NCBI GenBank assembly: GCA_019746975.1
Contig: JAIERK010000143.1
Coordinates: 26,082-90,081, forward strand
Length of the DNA stretch: 64,000 bases
DNA from: Candidatus Obscuribacterales bacterium
Lineage (GTDB): Bacteria > Cyanobacteriota > Vampirovibrionia > Obscuribacterales > Obscuribacteraceae
Reading direction: 5' to 3'
Below the pieces are notes generated by a model. That model searched no databases. It had not been told where the DNA came from and saw only the letters and a list, made by a program, of their open reading frames with translations. Made by a program: the position numbers and the translations under genes. Each line of letters opens with the position of its first letter. Position 1 is the stretch's first letter. Positions 38,314-48,379 of the stretch are shown here, one piece after another.

Positions 38314-39873
38314 GTGTTATTGCTTCTGCCTATCCAGGGTTGCGGTAATATATCTGAGTGGTCAAGGGAGCATCACATGCGGCTCTTCGATCGTTATAGG
38401 CTGACCGCGCACCACGACCTTCTCGCCGGAAGGTACAAACGGAGTCTGTCGACCTATGCCGACGCGCTCGCTGAGCTCGAGCAAGCAAAGGTCGACCCGT
38501 CCCAGCTAACTGACTTCAAGGTGGAGGTAGCGGGGGCGAATTTACTATGTGGAAAACCTGCTGAAGCCTTGAAACTATATAATGAGCTACCGGTTATTGA
38601 CTCCAAGTCGGTCAGTCAAAACGTCGTGCCAAGTGCTTCAGCTTTGTGTGGTATTGGCTTTTGTTATCTAAAAATGGGTGAGTATAAAAAGGCTGCACGA
38701 GCTTTTGGCGATGCTCAAGAACGATACAAGTCGGACGTTGGAAGCGCCTCGAGACATACGTTTCCGGTTGACCTGTGTCAGAGTTGTTGTGCTTGGGGCC
38801 TTTATTTTGCTGATTCCGAAGGTACAAAGATTGATCGTTGCTACGAAGAACAGCCGCCGCGCGAGAAGGACCCATTTTTCGAGAGCGCTTGTCTTGCCTC
38901 GCGATTGTTATTGGAGAAGAGTCTTGCAACGTCAATCGCCGCTAAACAAGCTGGTATTAAAGGCGATACCACACCAGATGCCATTCAACCTGATGATTCG
39001 TCGATCGAGGATGGCGCTGCCAGCGTCAGTTGTCTCGACGACAAAATAGACCTGGAGACACAACGGAAGTGGGAAACCTTTGTCAGAGGCGGGCAGCGAG
39101 CGGAGAAAGCGCAGGACAATGCAAAGGCCGAACGATACTACAAGAGTGCTATCTCTGTTCTTCGAAAAGCCGGCGATAAGGGTATCCGACTTTATAGATC
39201 AGTTCAGTATCTCGGGTTTCTCTACGCTACAAGCGGTAGGAGAGAAGAATCCTATCCGTTGCTTCTGGAGACCGTAGAGATTCAGCGTCAACGGTTCGGT
39301 AAGGATGATCGCTCCGTTGTCGGACCGCTCAGTAGGTTTGGTGTAACCTGTCTGAAGTTGGGCAAACTGGAAGAAGCAGAACGTATCCTAAATGAATCGC
39401 TGACACTGTCCATTCGATACTTTGGAGAAAAACATTATATGACGTCCATCATATACTTGAATCTCGCCTATCTTCGAATGGCTCAGCACCGCTTTGCAGA
39501 TGCTCAAGAGCTTGCAGAGAAGGCGAATACTAATTTGTCCAAGGGAGAAAAAAGGGACACTATCCGGCTCAACAGGGCCAGATTGCTTGTTGCAAACGCT
39601 CTGGAACAGCAAAAGAAGCTTGATCTTGCCCTCAAATGGACAATTGAAGGTGGATCGGTCCTTACCGACTTAGACCCTTTTGGCAAGCTGTACACGTACA
39701 CACAGCTTGCCGATCTGGAGAAGAAGCTGGGGAACAAAGATGCGTCTACAGCGGCTTTGAACAAGGCAAATCGCACGTACATGTTTATCACCAAGCACGA
39801 TGTAATCAAATTTTTTGATTCCGATTTTGACCAGGCAGTAGCCAAAATGCGGTCGCTCATGGAGAGCAACTGA
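38314..39873 (+). CDS. TPR lipoprotein
   Basis: 519 residues from GTG 38314, with TPR-like repeats from about 25 to 150 and 250 to 490 (for example KLEEAERILNESLTLSIRYFG). The GTG lies inside the signal peptide: the frame is open back to 38245 and encodes FFAREKLASCIGFAVLLLL before the lipobox LPIQGCG. No ATG, GTG or TTG occurs there in frame, so a rare start such as ATT 38260 is possible. The stop overlaps the histidine kinase start (TGAATG), linking the two genes. Confidence 0.65.
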   Translation: MLLLLPIQGCGNISEWSREHHMRLFDRYRLTAHHDLLAGRYKRSLSTYADALAELEQAKVDPSQLTDFKVEVAGANLLCGKPAEALKLYNELPVIDSKSVSQNVVPSASALCGIGFCYLKMGEYKKAARAFGDAQERYKSDVGSASRHTFPVDLCQSCCAWGLYFADSEGTKIDRCYEEQPPREKDPFFESACLASRLLLEKSLATSIAAKQAGIKGDTTPDAIQPDDSSIEDGAASVSCLDDKIDLETQRKWETFVRGGQRAEKAQDNAKAERYYKSAISVLRKAGDKGIRLYRSVQYLGFLYATSGRREESYPLLLETVEIQRQRFGKDDRSVVGPLSRFGVTCLKLGKLEEAERILNESLTLSIRYFGEKHYMTSIIYLNLAYLRMAQHRFADAQELAEKANTNLSKGEKRDTIRLNRARLLVANALEQQKKLDLALKWTIEGGSVLTDLDPFGKLYTYTQLADLEKKLGNKDASTAALNKANRTYMFITKHDVIKFFDSDFDQAVAKMRSLMESN

Positions 39874-41682
39874 ATGGCGACAAGGGCAAGGCTGTCTATA
39901 TTAAGATTGCAAATCTGGCAGAAGGTACTGATTCTGGTGGCGATACCGCTTGGATTCGAGATTCTGTTTATCAGTGTACTCAGTTTTTTGCTCTTCCAGG
40001 TGGAACAGGAAGCACGCGTTATAGAACAGTCTCGCAATCTCGTTCTGGAAACCGAAAATTTGCAACGCTTATTTTTCGAGGCTGGGACTGCGATAGCCGG
40101 ATTCAACTCTTCTCAAAATCCACTGTTCGCCGCCGAGCTCGGTGAGGTGAAATCGAAAATTCTAATTCAGTTGGGACTGCTTGCAGATTTGGCAGGCCAA
40201 GACGAATCACGAAAGGCGCTGGTCAAGAAAATCTCCAACCTGGTTCAAGTCGAACTGAAAGAGATGCAGCAAATGTACGATCGCATCGATCGCGACGACG
40301 CAATGGTGCATGTACCATATGCGAAGCTACAGGCTGACGCCCTCGCATTTTCCAATTTGTTGGACGAGCTGGTTCAGAGCGAACGAACCATACTCAAGGA
40401 TGCTCCGGTTTCCGAGGGACGATTGCGAATGCTTGTCGATCAGTGGCTCGCCATGGGCGTTGCCATGAATGTTCTAATCGCTGTTGGTCTGGTTCATTAC
40501 TTTAACGCTAGTACGACCCGCCGATTGACAGTCCTTATGGACAATACAAAGCGCCTCAGTCGGGAGGAAGAACTTCTTCCCCCAACCGGCGGCTACGACG
40601 AGATCGCGAAGTTGGACACTGTATTCAGAGAGATGGCTGATGCTCTTAATGAGGCGACGCGCAAAGAAAGGGCGGTAGTGGATAACGCTGTCGATGTCAT
40701 CTGCAGCGTCGATAAGAATTACAAATTCATCGCCGTCAATCCAGCCTGTGAAAAGCAATGGGGTTACAGTCGTAAGGAGTTAACGGGACGACGCGTCGAA
40801 GACATTCTCTTCTTCAAAGGTGAGCAGTCGATATCACACTTCCAGAAAGCGATCGAAGCCAAGGAAAATCAGGTTTTTGAACTGGTAGTCCTCAACCAGG
40901 CTGGTCGTCCCGTCGATTCCATATGGTCTGTGCACTGGTCAGAGAGTGACAAATTGCTGTTCTGTGTCGTGCACGATATAACGGATCGAAAGCGAGCAGA
41001 GCAGCTCCGTAAAGATGTCATTGCAATGGTGTCGCACGATCTTCGTTCGCCTTTGACTTCGATTCAAGTATCGATCGAAATTATGGAGAATGGTGTCAAA
41101 GGCACGCTTCCGTTCGAGGCCTCGGCTGAGCTCAGGAAGATGGGTGGCAGTACCTCGAGAATGGTGCGATTGATTAATGACTTCCTCGATATGGAAAAAT
41201 TGCAGAGCGGGAAACTCCAACTGAAGAAGAAAGAGATCAATCTGGATGTTCTCGTAGCCAACTCGATTGATGCAATTCGTTCTCTTGCCGAGAGTAAGAA
41301 TCTCAAGATTTCAGAGCGTGATACCGACATCGATCTGTTCGCGGACGGCGATCGTGTGATTCAAGTAATCATCAACCTACTGGCAAACTCAATTAAATTC
41401 TCCCCGCCGTGCGGCGAGATTGAGATAGCAGCCAGTATCGTCGATGGTGGCGTTCGGGTGAGCATCACTGATCAAGGACCGGGAATCGAATTGGGCAAGG
41501 AAAAGATAATTTTCGAGAGCTTCGAGCAATTGGACGATGCTGCGAAAGTCGGAAGCAGTGGGTTGGGACTCTCAATCTGCAAAAAACTTGTAGAGCTCCA
41601 TGGTGGTTCAATTGGAGTGACCTCGTTGGCAGCTAAGGGCAGCACGTTTTGGTTTATACTGCCAAATGCAAAAGAAGAGTAG
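39874..41682 (+). CDS. Membrane sensor histidine kinase with PAS domain
   Basis: 602 residues: a transmembrane helix (about 18-42), a periplasmic helical CHASE3-like sensor domain (about 45-190), a second helix, a HAMP-like linker, PAS (VVDNAVDVICSVDKNYKFIAVNP), HisKA (VSHDLRSPLTSIQ) and HATPase (N box NLLANSIKF, G1 DQGPGIE, G2 GSSGLGLSI). ATG follows the TPR lipoprotein stop directly. The convergent OmpR-type regulator 5 bp downstream is the natural partner. Confidence 0.88.
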   Translation: MATRARLSILRLQIWQKVLILVAIPLGFEILFISVLSFLLFQVEQEARVIEQSRNLVLETENLQRLFFEAGTAIAGFNSSQNPLFAAELGEVKSKILIQLGLLADLAGQDESRKALVKKISNLVQVELKEMQQMYDRIDRDDAMVHVPYAKLQADALAFSNLLDELVQSERTILKDAPVSEGRLRMLVDQWLAMGVAMNVLIAVGLVHYFNASTTRRLTVLMDNTKRLSREEELLPPTGGYDEIAKLDTVFREMADALNEATRKERAVVDNAVDVICSVDKNYKFIAVNPACEKQWGYSRKELTGRRVEDILFFKGEQSISHFQKAIEAKENQVFELVVLNQAGRPVDSIWSVHWSESDKLLFCVVHDITDRKRAEQLRKDVIAMVSHDLRSPLTSIQVSIEIMENGVKGTLPFEASAELRKMGGSTSRMVRLINDFLDMEKLQSGKLQLKKKEINLDVLVANSIDAIRSLAESKNLKISERDTDIDLFADGDRVIQVIINLLANSIKFSPPCGEIEIAASIVDGGVRVSITDQGPGIELGKEKIIFESFEQLDDAAKVGSSGLGLSICKKLVELHGGSIGVTSLAAKGSTFWFILPNAKEE

Positions 41683-41687
41683 TCGGC

Positions 41688-42356
41688 TCAGGATACTTTG
41701 TATCCGACACCATATACGGTTTCTAGCACAGAAGAACCATCGCTGTTGGCTATCTTTCTTCGTAGTGTCTTAACGCATGTCCTGACTGCATCTTCGCTTA
41801 CATCAGATGTCGACTTCCAGACTCTATCGAGCAACGCTGACGCGCTAAAGGTCTGCCCTCTATGCCGCATGAGGAATTCAAGAAGCTTATACTCCATCGG
41901 TAACAGATCAATCGATGTTCCGTTCTTCAGTACTTTTCTTGTGTCGAATTCGATGGCTATGTCCTGGACCGTGAGGACGTCGCCAGTGAACGTGTAGGGG
42001 CGTCTCAGACATGCACGAACTCGAGCGAGGAGTTCGCGCATCTCGAACGGTTTCGTCAGATAATCGTCAGCACCGGCGTACAGACCTTCCTCTTTATTTT
42101 CGATAAGCGATCTACCGGTCAGCATAATAATCGGTGTTAAGCCACCGGTGCCGCGGAACTGTGCGCAAACGTCTACTCCCGATGTGCCCGGAAGCTGCCA
42201 GTCGAGAACGATTAGGTCGAACTTATAAGCTTTGAGTTTGTCAAGCGCGTCTTCGCCATTTGTACTCACCTCAACTGTATAGCCTTGAGATGCCATAGCG
42301 TCCTTCAGACCGGATAGCAGCTCCAGGTCATCCTCAACGATCAAGATTTTTGCCAT
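41688..42356 (-). CDS. OmpR/PhoB-family response regulator
   Basis: Start at MAKILIVEDD (42356), after GGGCGGTGG; a longer frame begins at 42377. Receiver with acidic VEDD, phospho-Asp in LIVLDWQLPG and Lys in LTKPFE, then a winged-helix output domain (LPMEYKLLEFLMRHRGQTFSASALLDRVW ending ETVYGVGYKV). It is convergent with the histidine kinase gene at 39874. Confidence 0.9.
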   Translation of the reverse strand: MAKILIVEDDLELLSGLKDAMASQGYTVEVSTNGEDALDKLKAYKFDLIVLDWQLPGTSGVDVCAQFRGTGGLTPIIMLTGRSLIENKEEGLYAGADDYLTKPFEMRELLARVRACLRRPYTFTGDVLTVQDIAIEFDTRKVLKNGTSIDLLPMEYKLLEFLMRHRGQTFSASALLDRVWKSTSDVSEDAVRTCVKTLRRKIANSDGSSVLETVYGVGYKVS

Positions 42357-42656
42357 GCCACCGCCCTGAAATTGCACAAGCGCCCAGTTTATCTTATCAA
42401 AGTGCAGTCAATACAACCAGTCTTTCGAATAGAGGATGCGTCAGAATCATTCTTGAGGCGCAATGTCACGATGCGCGTTACGGATAGGCAAGTGATGGTA
42501 TTGTATTTGGTGCGAACTGCTTAGCACCAATCGAGCGGGCCGTTGGTCCTGTTGTTTCTATTTGAGCCTACCTATAGGCTGAGACGGATTCGTGGGCAAA
42601 AAACGCGGGTATATATCTTCAAATGTTCATCACATGTTCAGAGTCTGTGTGGGTGG

Positions 42657-44066
42657 ATGAAATTGAAAATAGATATCATCGTAGTCTATATTCAACGCTA
42701 CAATAAAGGTCACGAGGTTGATTTTGTGCCGCCTATTACAGGCATTCACCTGGCTGCACTGACGCCTCCTGAGCATCAGGTAAGAGTGATTCATCAGCAG
42801 GTTGAAAAGGTCAACTTTGATACTGATGCTGACCTTGTCTGTCTCTCGTTCTTCAGCGGATTTACACCAGAGGCTTATCGTCTCGCGTCCGAGTTTCGGC
42901 GGCGCGGCAAATTGGTCGTCGGTGGAGGACCGCATGCTACTTTCTGGCCTGAAGAGGTCCGTCAACATTGTGATTCAGTTATTACCGGTGAAGCGGAATC
43001 TGTTTGGGCCGGGATGTTACGAGACGCTGCCAATGGGGAGCTGAAACCTGTTTATCGCGGAGAGCCTCTGTCTCTAGACGAGGTTCCGACGCCTCGATAC
43101 GACCTCCTGCCCAACAATTACTTTGTGAGGCGGGTTGTTCAAGCCACTCGGGGCTGTCCGTTTAGTTGCTCATTTTGTTCGGTTCCGACTATCAATCCTG
43201 GATTTAGAGTTCGACCTGTTGAAGCCGTTTTGAAAGACATCGAATACGACGATTTCCCATTCTGGTGGCAGCGAAAAGTGGTCTGGTTCTGGGACGATAA
43301 TCTGACTGCTCAAAGGACATACGTGAAGTCTCTCTTGAAGAAAATGATCCCTCTCAAGAAATGGTGGCTTACTCAGGCGAGCATGGACATTGTCAAAGAT
43401 GAGGAATTGATGGGGCTGATGCGCGACTCGGGTTGCATAGGCATATTCTTCGGTGTTGAGAGCTTCCTTTCTGACTCACTCAAAGATGCCAACAAAAGGC
43501 AGAATAAAATCGATCATTACAAGGACATCTTCGACATAGTACATGCTAACGGGATCGCTGTAATGGCGGGATTCATAGCCGGATTCGATCATGATACCGC
43601 AGATAGTGTCGAAGAGATGGCGGACAACCTACTTGATGTCGGAGTCGACGTTCCATTCATGAGTGTCTTGACTCCGTACAAGGGTACGCCATTGTACGAG
43701 AAATTGAAGGACGAACAGCGCCTATTAGACGAGCGGGGTTGGGAATATTACAACGGCTTTAATGTGGCCTTTCGCCCTAAGAATATGACGCCGGAAGAGT
43801 TGCTTGAAGCACACCGTAAATTGTGGAGAAAAGCATTCTCACCTTCTCACGTAACCCAAAGGATGCATCGTGCCGTCACCCGCCTCAGACCTGGTGCTGC
43901 ATGGCTGTCATTGTTCATGAACAGCTTCTACGGACTGAAGAGATTGCGTGGAAATTTACCGGTCGACATGGCGTCGGATAAGGGCTACGGCGGAAGGTCA
44001 ACCGAGCGTGTCCAGCAGATCTTTGATCGACCAGGCTTGCTTGAATCTACAGGAGCGCCCCAATAG
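42657..44066 (+). CDS. B12-binding-domain radical SAM enzyme
   Basis: Start at ATG 42657 (MKLKIDIIVVY). N-terminal B12-binding-like Rossmann part (LVCLSFFSGF, VVGGGPHATFWPEE), then radical SAM CPFSCSFC (CxxxCxxC) in ATRGCPFSCSFCSVP. The C-terminal DUF4070/SPASM-free region has FRPKNMTPEELLEAHRKLWRKAFS. The group includes lipid and hopanoid-modifying enzymes; the substrate cannot be inferred. A repeat array follows its stop codon. Confidence 0.85.
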   Translation: MKLKIDIIVVYIQRYNKGHEVDFVPPITGIHLAALTPPEHQVRVIHQQVEKVNFDTDADLVCLSFFSGFTPEAYRLASEFRRRGKLVVGGGPHATFWPEEVRQHCDSVITGEAESVWAGMLRDAANGELKPVYRGEPLSLDEVPTPRYDLLPNNYFVRRVVQATRGCPFSCSFCSVPTINPGFRVRPVEAVLKDIEYDDFPFWWQRKVVWFWDDNLTAQRTYVKSLLKKMIPLKKWWLTQASMDIVKDEELMGLMRDSGCIGIFFGVESFLSDSLKDANKRQNKIDHYKDIFDIVHANGIAVMAGFIAGFDHDTADSVEEMADNLLDVGVDVPFMSVLTPYKGTPLYEKLKDEQRLLDERGWEYYNGFNVAFRPKNMTPEELLEAHRKLWRKAFSPSHVTQRMHRAVTRLRPGAAWLSLFMNSFYGLKRLRGNLPVDMASDKGYGGRSTERVQQIFDRPGLLESTGAPQ

Positions 44067-44075
44067 GGAGTTTCG

Positions 44076-44650
44076 CGAGCGAAGCGCTCTCGCCAACTTT
44101 GCAAAGGCGTCGCATCTCTGTATTCGGGTAAATCGATGTCGATGCGCCGTTGGACATAGAGAGGCGTTTGCTGAACCTTAGTTGCACCCTGGCGTGGTCT
44201 CGCCAACTTTGCAAAGCTGCAGCATTTTTGTATACGGGTAAATCGATATCGATATGCCGTTTGACAGAGAGGACTGTGCTGCAACCTGAGTTGGTCTGAA
44301 AAGTGTTCTCGTCAACTTTTCGAAGTGGCAGCTCTTTTGCACAGGGGTAAATCGATATCGATGTACTGTTAGACAGAGCGGACTGTGCTTTGGTCTGAAA
44401 AATGTACTCGCCAACTTTTCGAAGTGGCAGCTTTTTTGTACAGGGGTAAATCGATATCGATGTGGCGTTTGACAGAGCGGACTGTGCTGCAACCTGAGTT
44501 GGTCTGAAAAGTGTACTCGCCAACTTTTCGAAGTGGCAGCTTTTTTGTACAGGGGTAAATCGATATCGATGTACCGTTTGACAGAGCGGACTGTGCTGCA
44601 ACCTGAGTTGGTCTGAGAAGTGTACTCGCCAACTTTTCGAAGTGGCAAGT
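44076..44650. repeat. Five tandem repeats of 99-110 bp with the ATCGATATCGAT core
   Basis: Units are marked by GGGTAAATCGAT at 44126, 44236, 44345, 44444 and 44553. A typical unit includes CTCGCCAACTTTTCGAAG, GTGGCAGCTTTTTTGTACA, the core, then CCGTTTGACAGAGCGG and CTGCAACCTGAGTTGGTC. The motif CCGTTTGACA is the reverse complement of TGTCAAACGG in the 22.7-kb array, so the two arrays are related in opposite orientation. The variable period breaks any reading frame. Confidence 0.9.
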
Positions 44651-44893
44651 TTGGGGTATGAGCTTATGTTCCGATCGCTCTTAATTGATGGACACTTTCG
44701 TCGGCATGGAATCCGTTCGACTCCAACGCGATCTCTAATTCTGTTCCTGAGACTTGCAAGCGCACTAATCAATCTGTATGCTCGTTGTTGTTCTGTCGAT
44801 TAGTTTTTCACTGCGAATTTCGTAAATGCGGGCACTCTCGACAGTAACTTTCGTTTCTGTAGTGTTAGCAGCTTCGAGTATCGCCCAATCATT

Positions 44894-46186
44894 ATGCAGA
44901 CCGACAACCTGGGACCCTTTCGAATATTCGGAAATGCGCGTTACTCTCTATATTTTGCTGGGCAATTAATATCTTTTGTCGGCACCTGGATGCAGCAGGT
45001 TGCGCTCGCCTGGTATACATATGAAATCACCAAATCGGCATTTCTTCTTGCTGTAGTCGGTGTATCGACCCAATTGCCGGCCCTCCTTGTCATGCCGATT
45101 GCCGGTGTCTTGGCGGACCGCCTCAATCGGCACAAAATCATAATTACGACTCAGATACTGGCGATGGTGCAGGCGACAGTGCTAACCTATCTCACTTTGA
45201 CAAATCAAGTTCAGGTACCGCATTTGATACTACTCGGAATTATCGCCGGTATTATCAATTCATTCGATATGCCAGCCAGATCTGCATTTGTCATAAGTCT
45301 AGTCGAGAAAAAGGACCTTCCTGCAGCAGTGGCGATGAATTCATCATTGCTCAACATCACTAGATTGATTGGACCGGCTCTAGCTGGTTTTATCGTTGCG
45401 GCGTTCGGGGCGGGAATTTGTTTCTTGCTGAATGCGGTAAGTTATGTCGCCGTTATCGTGGCGTTGCTGCTTATCAAAGGCAATTTCCGTGCGAAACCGA
45501 AGTCTTCTTCACTCGGAGTTCTGGGTGAACTCAAGGAAGGCTTGAGTTATACCTGGTCTACCAGTCCGATCAGAGCTGTGCTTTTGCTTGTTTGCATTTT
45601 CGGAATTGGCGCCGCTTCATACATTTTGCTGTTGCCGGTGTTTGTCAAACAAATTGGCGGTGATGCTAATACGTTAGGGTACTTGATGTCTGCGTCTGCA
45701 GCGGGTTCGCTTGTAGGAACGCTTACTCTGGCTTCTCGCAAGAGCGTTTTAGGACTAGGTAAGTGGGTGGTTGCGTCAGCCATACTGTTTTCGCTTGCCT
45801 TGATTGGATTCTCGTTCATCAATTCGTTTTGGCCGGCAATAGTCGGACTGTCCTTTATCGGTGCGATGATGATGCTAATGATGGCGTCGTGTAGCACAAT
45901 CCTGCAGTCGGTCGTAGAGGAAGATAAACGCGGTCGAGTGATGAGTTTTTTCGCAATGTCCTTCATGGGGACTGCACCTCTGGGCGGAATGGTGAGCGGA
46001 TACGTCGCCAACCACTTCGGTTTTCAAACGACGGTGATGGGCTGTGGGGTCTATTGTCTGACTATTGCGCTCATATTTTCTTCGTTAATGCCGCGCTTGC
46101 GGACTGAAGCGATTCCAGTGTATGTCAAGCATGGCTTGCTTCCGCAAGATCAAGAGAGTGGTCGGGTTGTCGAGACAAGTGGTTAG
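44894..46186 (+). CDS. Major facilitator transporter (EntS/MFS_3-like exporter)
   Basis: 430 residues with 12 predicted helices. The N-terminus (RYSLYFAGQLISFVGTWMQQVALAWYTYEI) and loop 2-3 motif GVLADRLNRHK are typical of EntS-type exporters. Substrate unknown. It follows the 44-kb repeats and is convergent with the gene at 46192. Confidence 0.8.
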   Translation: MQTDNLGPFRIFGNARYSLYFAGQLISFVGTWMQQVALAWYTYEITKSAFLLAVVGVSTQLPALLVMPIAGVLADRLNRHKIIITTQILAMVQATVLTYLTLTNQVQVPHLILLGIIAGIINSFDMPARSAFVISLVEKKDLPAAVAMNSSLLNITRLIGPALAGFIVAAFGAGICFLLNAVSYVAVIVALLLIKGNFRAKPKSSSLGVLGELKEGLSYTWSTSPIRAVLLLVCIFGIGAASYILLLPVFVKQIGGDANTLGYLMSASAAGSLVGTLTLASRKSVLGLGKWVVASAILFSLALIGFSFINSFWPAIVGLSFIGAMMMLMMASCSTILQSVVEEDKRGRVMSFFAMSFMGTAPLGGMVSGYVANHFGFQTTVMGCGVYCLTIALIFSSLMPRLRTEAIPVYVKHGLLPQDQESGRVVETSG

Positions 46187-46191
46187 TCGCT

Positions 46192-46683
46192 CTATGGATA
46201 GCGACGAAACGAATACAAACCGGCTGCGAACAACAACCCGGCTACTACTTTGCCCCACAATGAGATGAATCTGGAGATCTTGTCTTCCGGCATTCTTGCC
46301 GGCTTGGGTCTGTGTGCGATGCGCTGAGCTGCCAGCATGGTTGGTTTCAGCACGCAGCGGTTCGGAAATCTGACCTCATAATGCACTACAAGTTGTCCCG
46401 ACGAGTAAGCCTGTCTGACATACTCCTGCTCCAGGGCAGACGGTTGGTAACGTTGGACTAAATAGGGTCCGTCTTGGGTTTGAATTTCGAAGTCGATTAG
46501 ATCGCCCAGTTCATAGACGCCGCGCGTCTTAATGAAGGCTACGTTGGTGATTAGATTTTGCTTGACCAGACTAATTGCTGCTTGCTGCTCGGTCTTGTAT
46601 TTGTTGTCCCAATACCAGTCTGCCACTTTCTCTCCATTGAAGGAGGTAGCAAGAACGAGGAACGACAAAACAATAAAAAGCAT
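46192..46683 (-). CDS. Hypothetical membrane protein
   Basis: 163 residues. A hydrophobic signal or anchor (MLFIVLSFLVLATSF), a soluble beta-rich part, a basic HRPKPARMP stretch, and a C-terminal transmembrane helix (VVAGLLFAAGLYSF) leaving RRYP outside. No family recognised. It may be anchored at both ends of the periplasmic domain. Confidence 0.5.
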   Translation of the reverse strand: MLFIVLSFLVLATSFNGEKVADWYWDNKYKTEQQAAISLVKQNLITNVAFIKTRGVYELGDLIDFEIQTQDGPYLVQRYQPSALEQEYVRQAYSSGQLVVHYEVRFPNRCVLKPTMLAAQRIAHRPKPARMPEDKISRFISLWGKVVAGLLFAAGLYSFRRYP

Positions 46684-46829
46684 TTGTTAAAACCCGAAAT
46701 TGGAATGGTTGTTTAACTTTCGCCGGGTCCCTAATCGATACCACTTTAGTCTAGAGCAAGCCAAGAGACAATAGTTCCGGACCTTTCCGTTTCAAATGTC
46801 CTTTCCAGGGCGACTGATATACTTCAAGA

Positions 46830-47261
46830 ATGAGAGACTTGTCCCCGCTGACATCCGCCGAATCTGTTGCCCAGACTGGGCGTCCCCTGTCTTCGCATCG
46901 CTTTTCTGCGATCTTGCCGATGGGTCCGGCTGCCGCTCAGGCGACCGCCGAAGAGCTGATAACCTTGCTCAAGAAATGCATCCTTGAGTCCGAACTTACT
47001 GCGGTAGCCGATGTTGAAGCGGAATTCCATCCGTTTGGCCTTTCGGCAGTAGTGATTCTCAAGGAATCCCATGTCGCTGCCCACTGTTGGCCAGAGATCA
47101 ACAAAATACTGGTTGATGTGCATATCTGCGACTACTTTGCCGATAACCGAATGAAGGCACATCAACTTTGTGCCAGGCTTGGGATGGCACTTTCCGGAGA
47201 TTCGGACCTTGATTTATGGCATTATGCCAGAATTGCCGAAAAGCCCAAACCTGAAGTCTGA
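46830..47261 (+). CDS. speD: S-adenosylmethionine decarboxylase-like proenzyme
   Basis: 143 residues, the size of SpeH-type enzymes. FHPFGLSAVVILKESHVAAHCWPE contains the Ser (in ESH) that would be cleaved to give the pyruvoyl cofactor, and VDVHICDYF follows. The product, decarboxylated SAM, donates aminopropyl groups for spermidine. It opens the 46.8-55 kb cluster that includes a spermidine-synthase-like gene. The N-terminal 45 residues are atypical. Confidence 0.8.
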   Translation: MRDLSPLTSAESVAQTGRPLSSHRFSAILPMGPAAAQATAEELITLLKKCILESELTAVADVEAEFHPFGLSAVVILKESHVAAHCWPEINKILVDVHICDYFADNRMKAHQLCARLGMALSGDSDLDLWHYARIAEKPKPEV

Positions 47262-47386
47262 CCACGCTTTATGTGCTGCAAACGGTTGCAATTGCGTAGT
47301 TGTTAACGATTGATTATCTAATCCATGCATAGGATGGATGAAAGGTATGATGGGTTTTGTCCGGTAGAGTCAGGTGGTGCAATAGT

Positions 47387-48379
47387 ATGTTCGACCTTTT
47401 CAAAAAACAATTCATAGACGTAATCGAATGGACTGAAACGAGCAATGGTGTCCTGGCTTGGCGTTTTCCCGCAGAAGATCGCGAGATTCAAAACGGAGCT
47501 CAGCTGACTGTTAGAGAGTCTCAGATGGCGCTCTTCGTGAATGAAGGCAACATCGCTGACGTATTTAGCCCAGGTCGCTATCAGCTCTCGACCAGGACGC
47601 TTCCGATCCTCACCACATTGCTCAACTGGGATAAGGCATTCAAGTCTCCCTTCAAATCCGATGTTTATTTCTTTTCGACCCGCGAGCAGATCGATCAACG
47701 CTGGGGAACACCAACGCCGGTCCAAATCAGAGATAAAGAGTTCGGAGTAATCAGACTTCGAGCATTTGGCACGTTTTCGTACAAAATAGACGAGCCTTCC
47801 ACGTTCTACCAAAAGATAAGCGGCTCGCGTGGACAATATACGGTCAGTGAACTCGACGGTCAGCTTCGCTCGTTGGTTACGATGTCCATAGCCACGAAAT
47901 TCGGTCAAGGCGAGGTCGCATTCCTCGACATGGCCGGCAACCAAACTAAGTTTTCCGACGAGTTGAAAAAGGAACTTGATCCCAAGTTCTTCGAATACGG
48001 ACTAAAACTTGAATCCTTCGTCGTCCAGAGCGTGACCCTTCCCGAGGAGCTGCAAGCATACCTCGACAAGCAATCGCAGATGAACTTGGTCGGCGATATG
48101 CAGAAGTATGCCAATTTCCAGGTGACCGAGAGCATTCCTGCTGCCGCGGAGAATTCCGGCGGTCTGGCCGGACTTGGAGTCGGAGTTGGTGCTGGTGCTC
48201 TTCTTGGTCAGCAATTTGCGCAATCGGCCGCCGCTCTTGGTCAGGGTGGTCCGGCTCAATCCGCTCCGCAGGAGGATCCTTTCGTTCTGCTGGAAAAGCT
48301 GCAAGTGCTGCTTGAGAAAGGAATACTATCCAAGGAAGAGTTTGAACAGAAGAAGGCCGAGATACTGAAGAAAATTTGA
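47387..48379 (+). CDS. SPFH/band-7 protein of the YdjI (virion core) family with SHOCT tail
   Basis: Start at ATG 47387 (MFDLFKKQFIDVIEW). An SPFH-like core (about 20-230: VRESQMALFVNEGNIADVFSPGRYQL) is followed by a glycine/alanine/glutamine-rich linker and a SHOCT domain (LLEKLQVLLEKGILSKEEFEQKK). This family typically neighbours DUF4178 and spermidine synthase genes, as here. It should oligomerise at the membrane. Confidence 0.8.
   Translation: MFDLFKKQFIDVIEWTETSNGVLAWRFPAEDREIQNGAQLTVRESQMALFVNEGNIADVFSPGRYQLSTRTLPILTTLLNWDKAFKSPFKSDVYFFSTREQIDQRWGTPTPVQIRDKEFGVIRLRAFGTFSYKIDEPSTFYQKISGSRGQYTVSELDGQLRSLVTMSIATKFGQGEVAFLDMAGNQTKFSDELKKELDPKFFEYGLKLESFVVQSVTLPEELQAYLDKQSQMNLVGDMQKYANFQVTESIPAAAENSGGLAGLGVGVGAGALLGQQFAQSAAALGQGGPAQSAPQEDPFVLLEKLQVLLEKGILSKEEFEQKKAEILKKI

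Noticed and set aside
44076..44650. CRISPR array
   Set aside because: Units are nearly identical over their full 99-110 bp, with no unique spacers and no cas genes nearby.
44047..44772. Long minus-strand frames encoding repeated peptides such as IDIDLP
   Set aside because: They run through the 44-kb DNA repeat. Unit length varies (99-110 bp), so the frame changes between units, there are no ribosome sites, and the peptides merely translate the palindrome.
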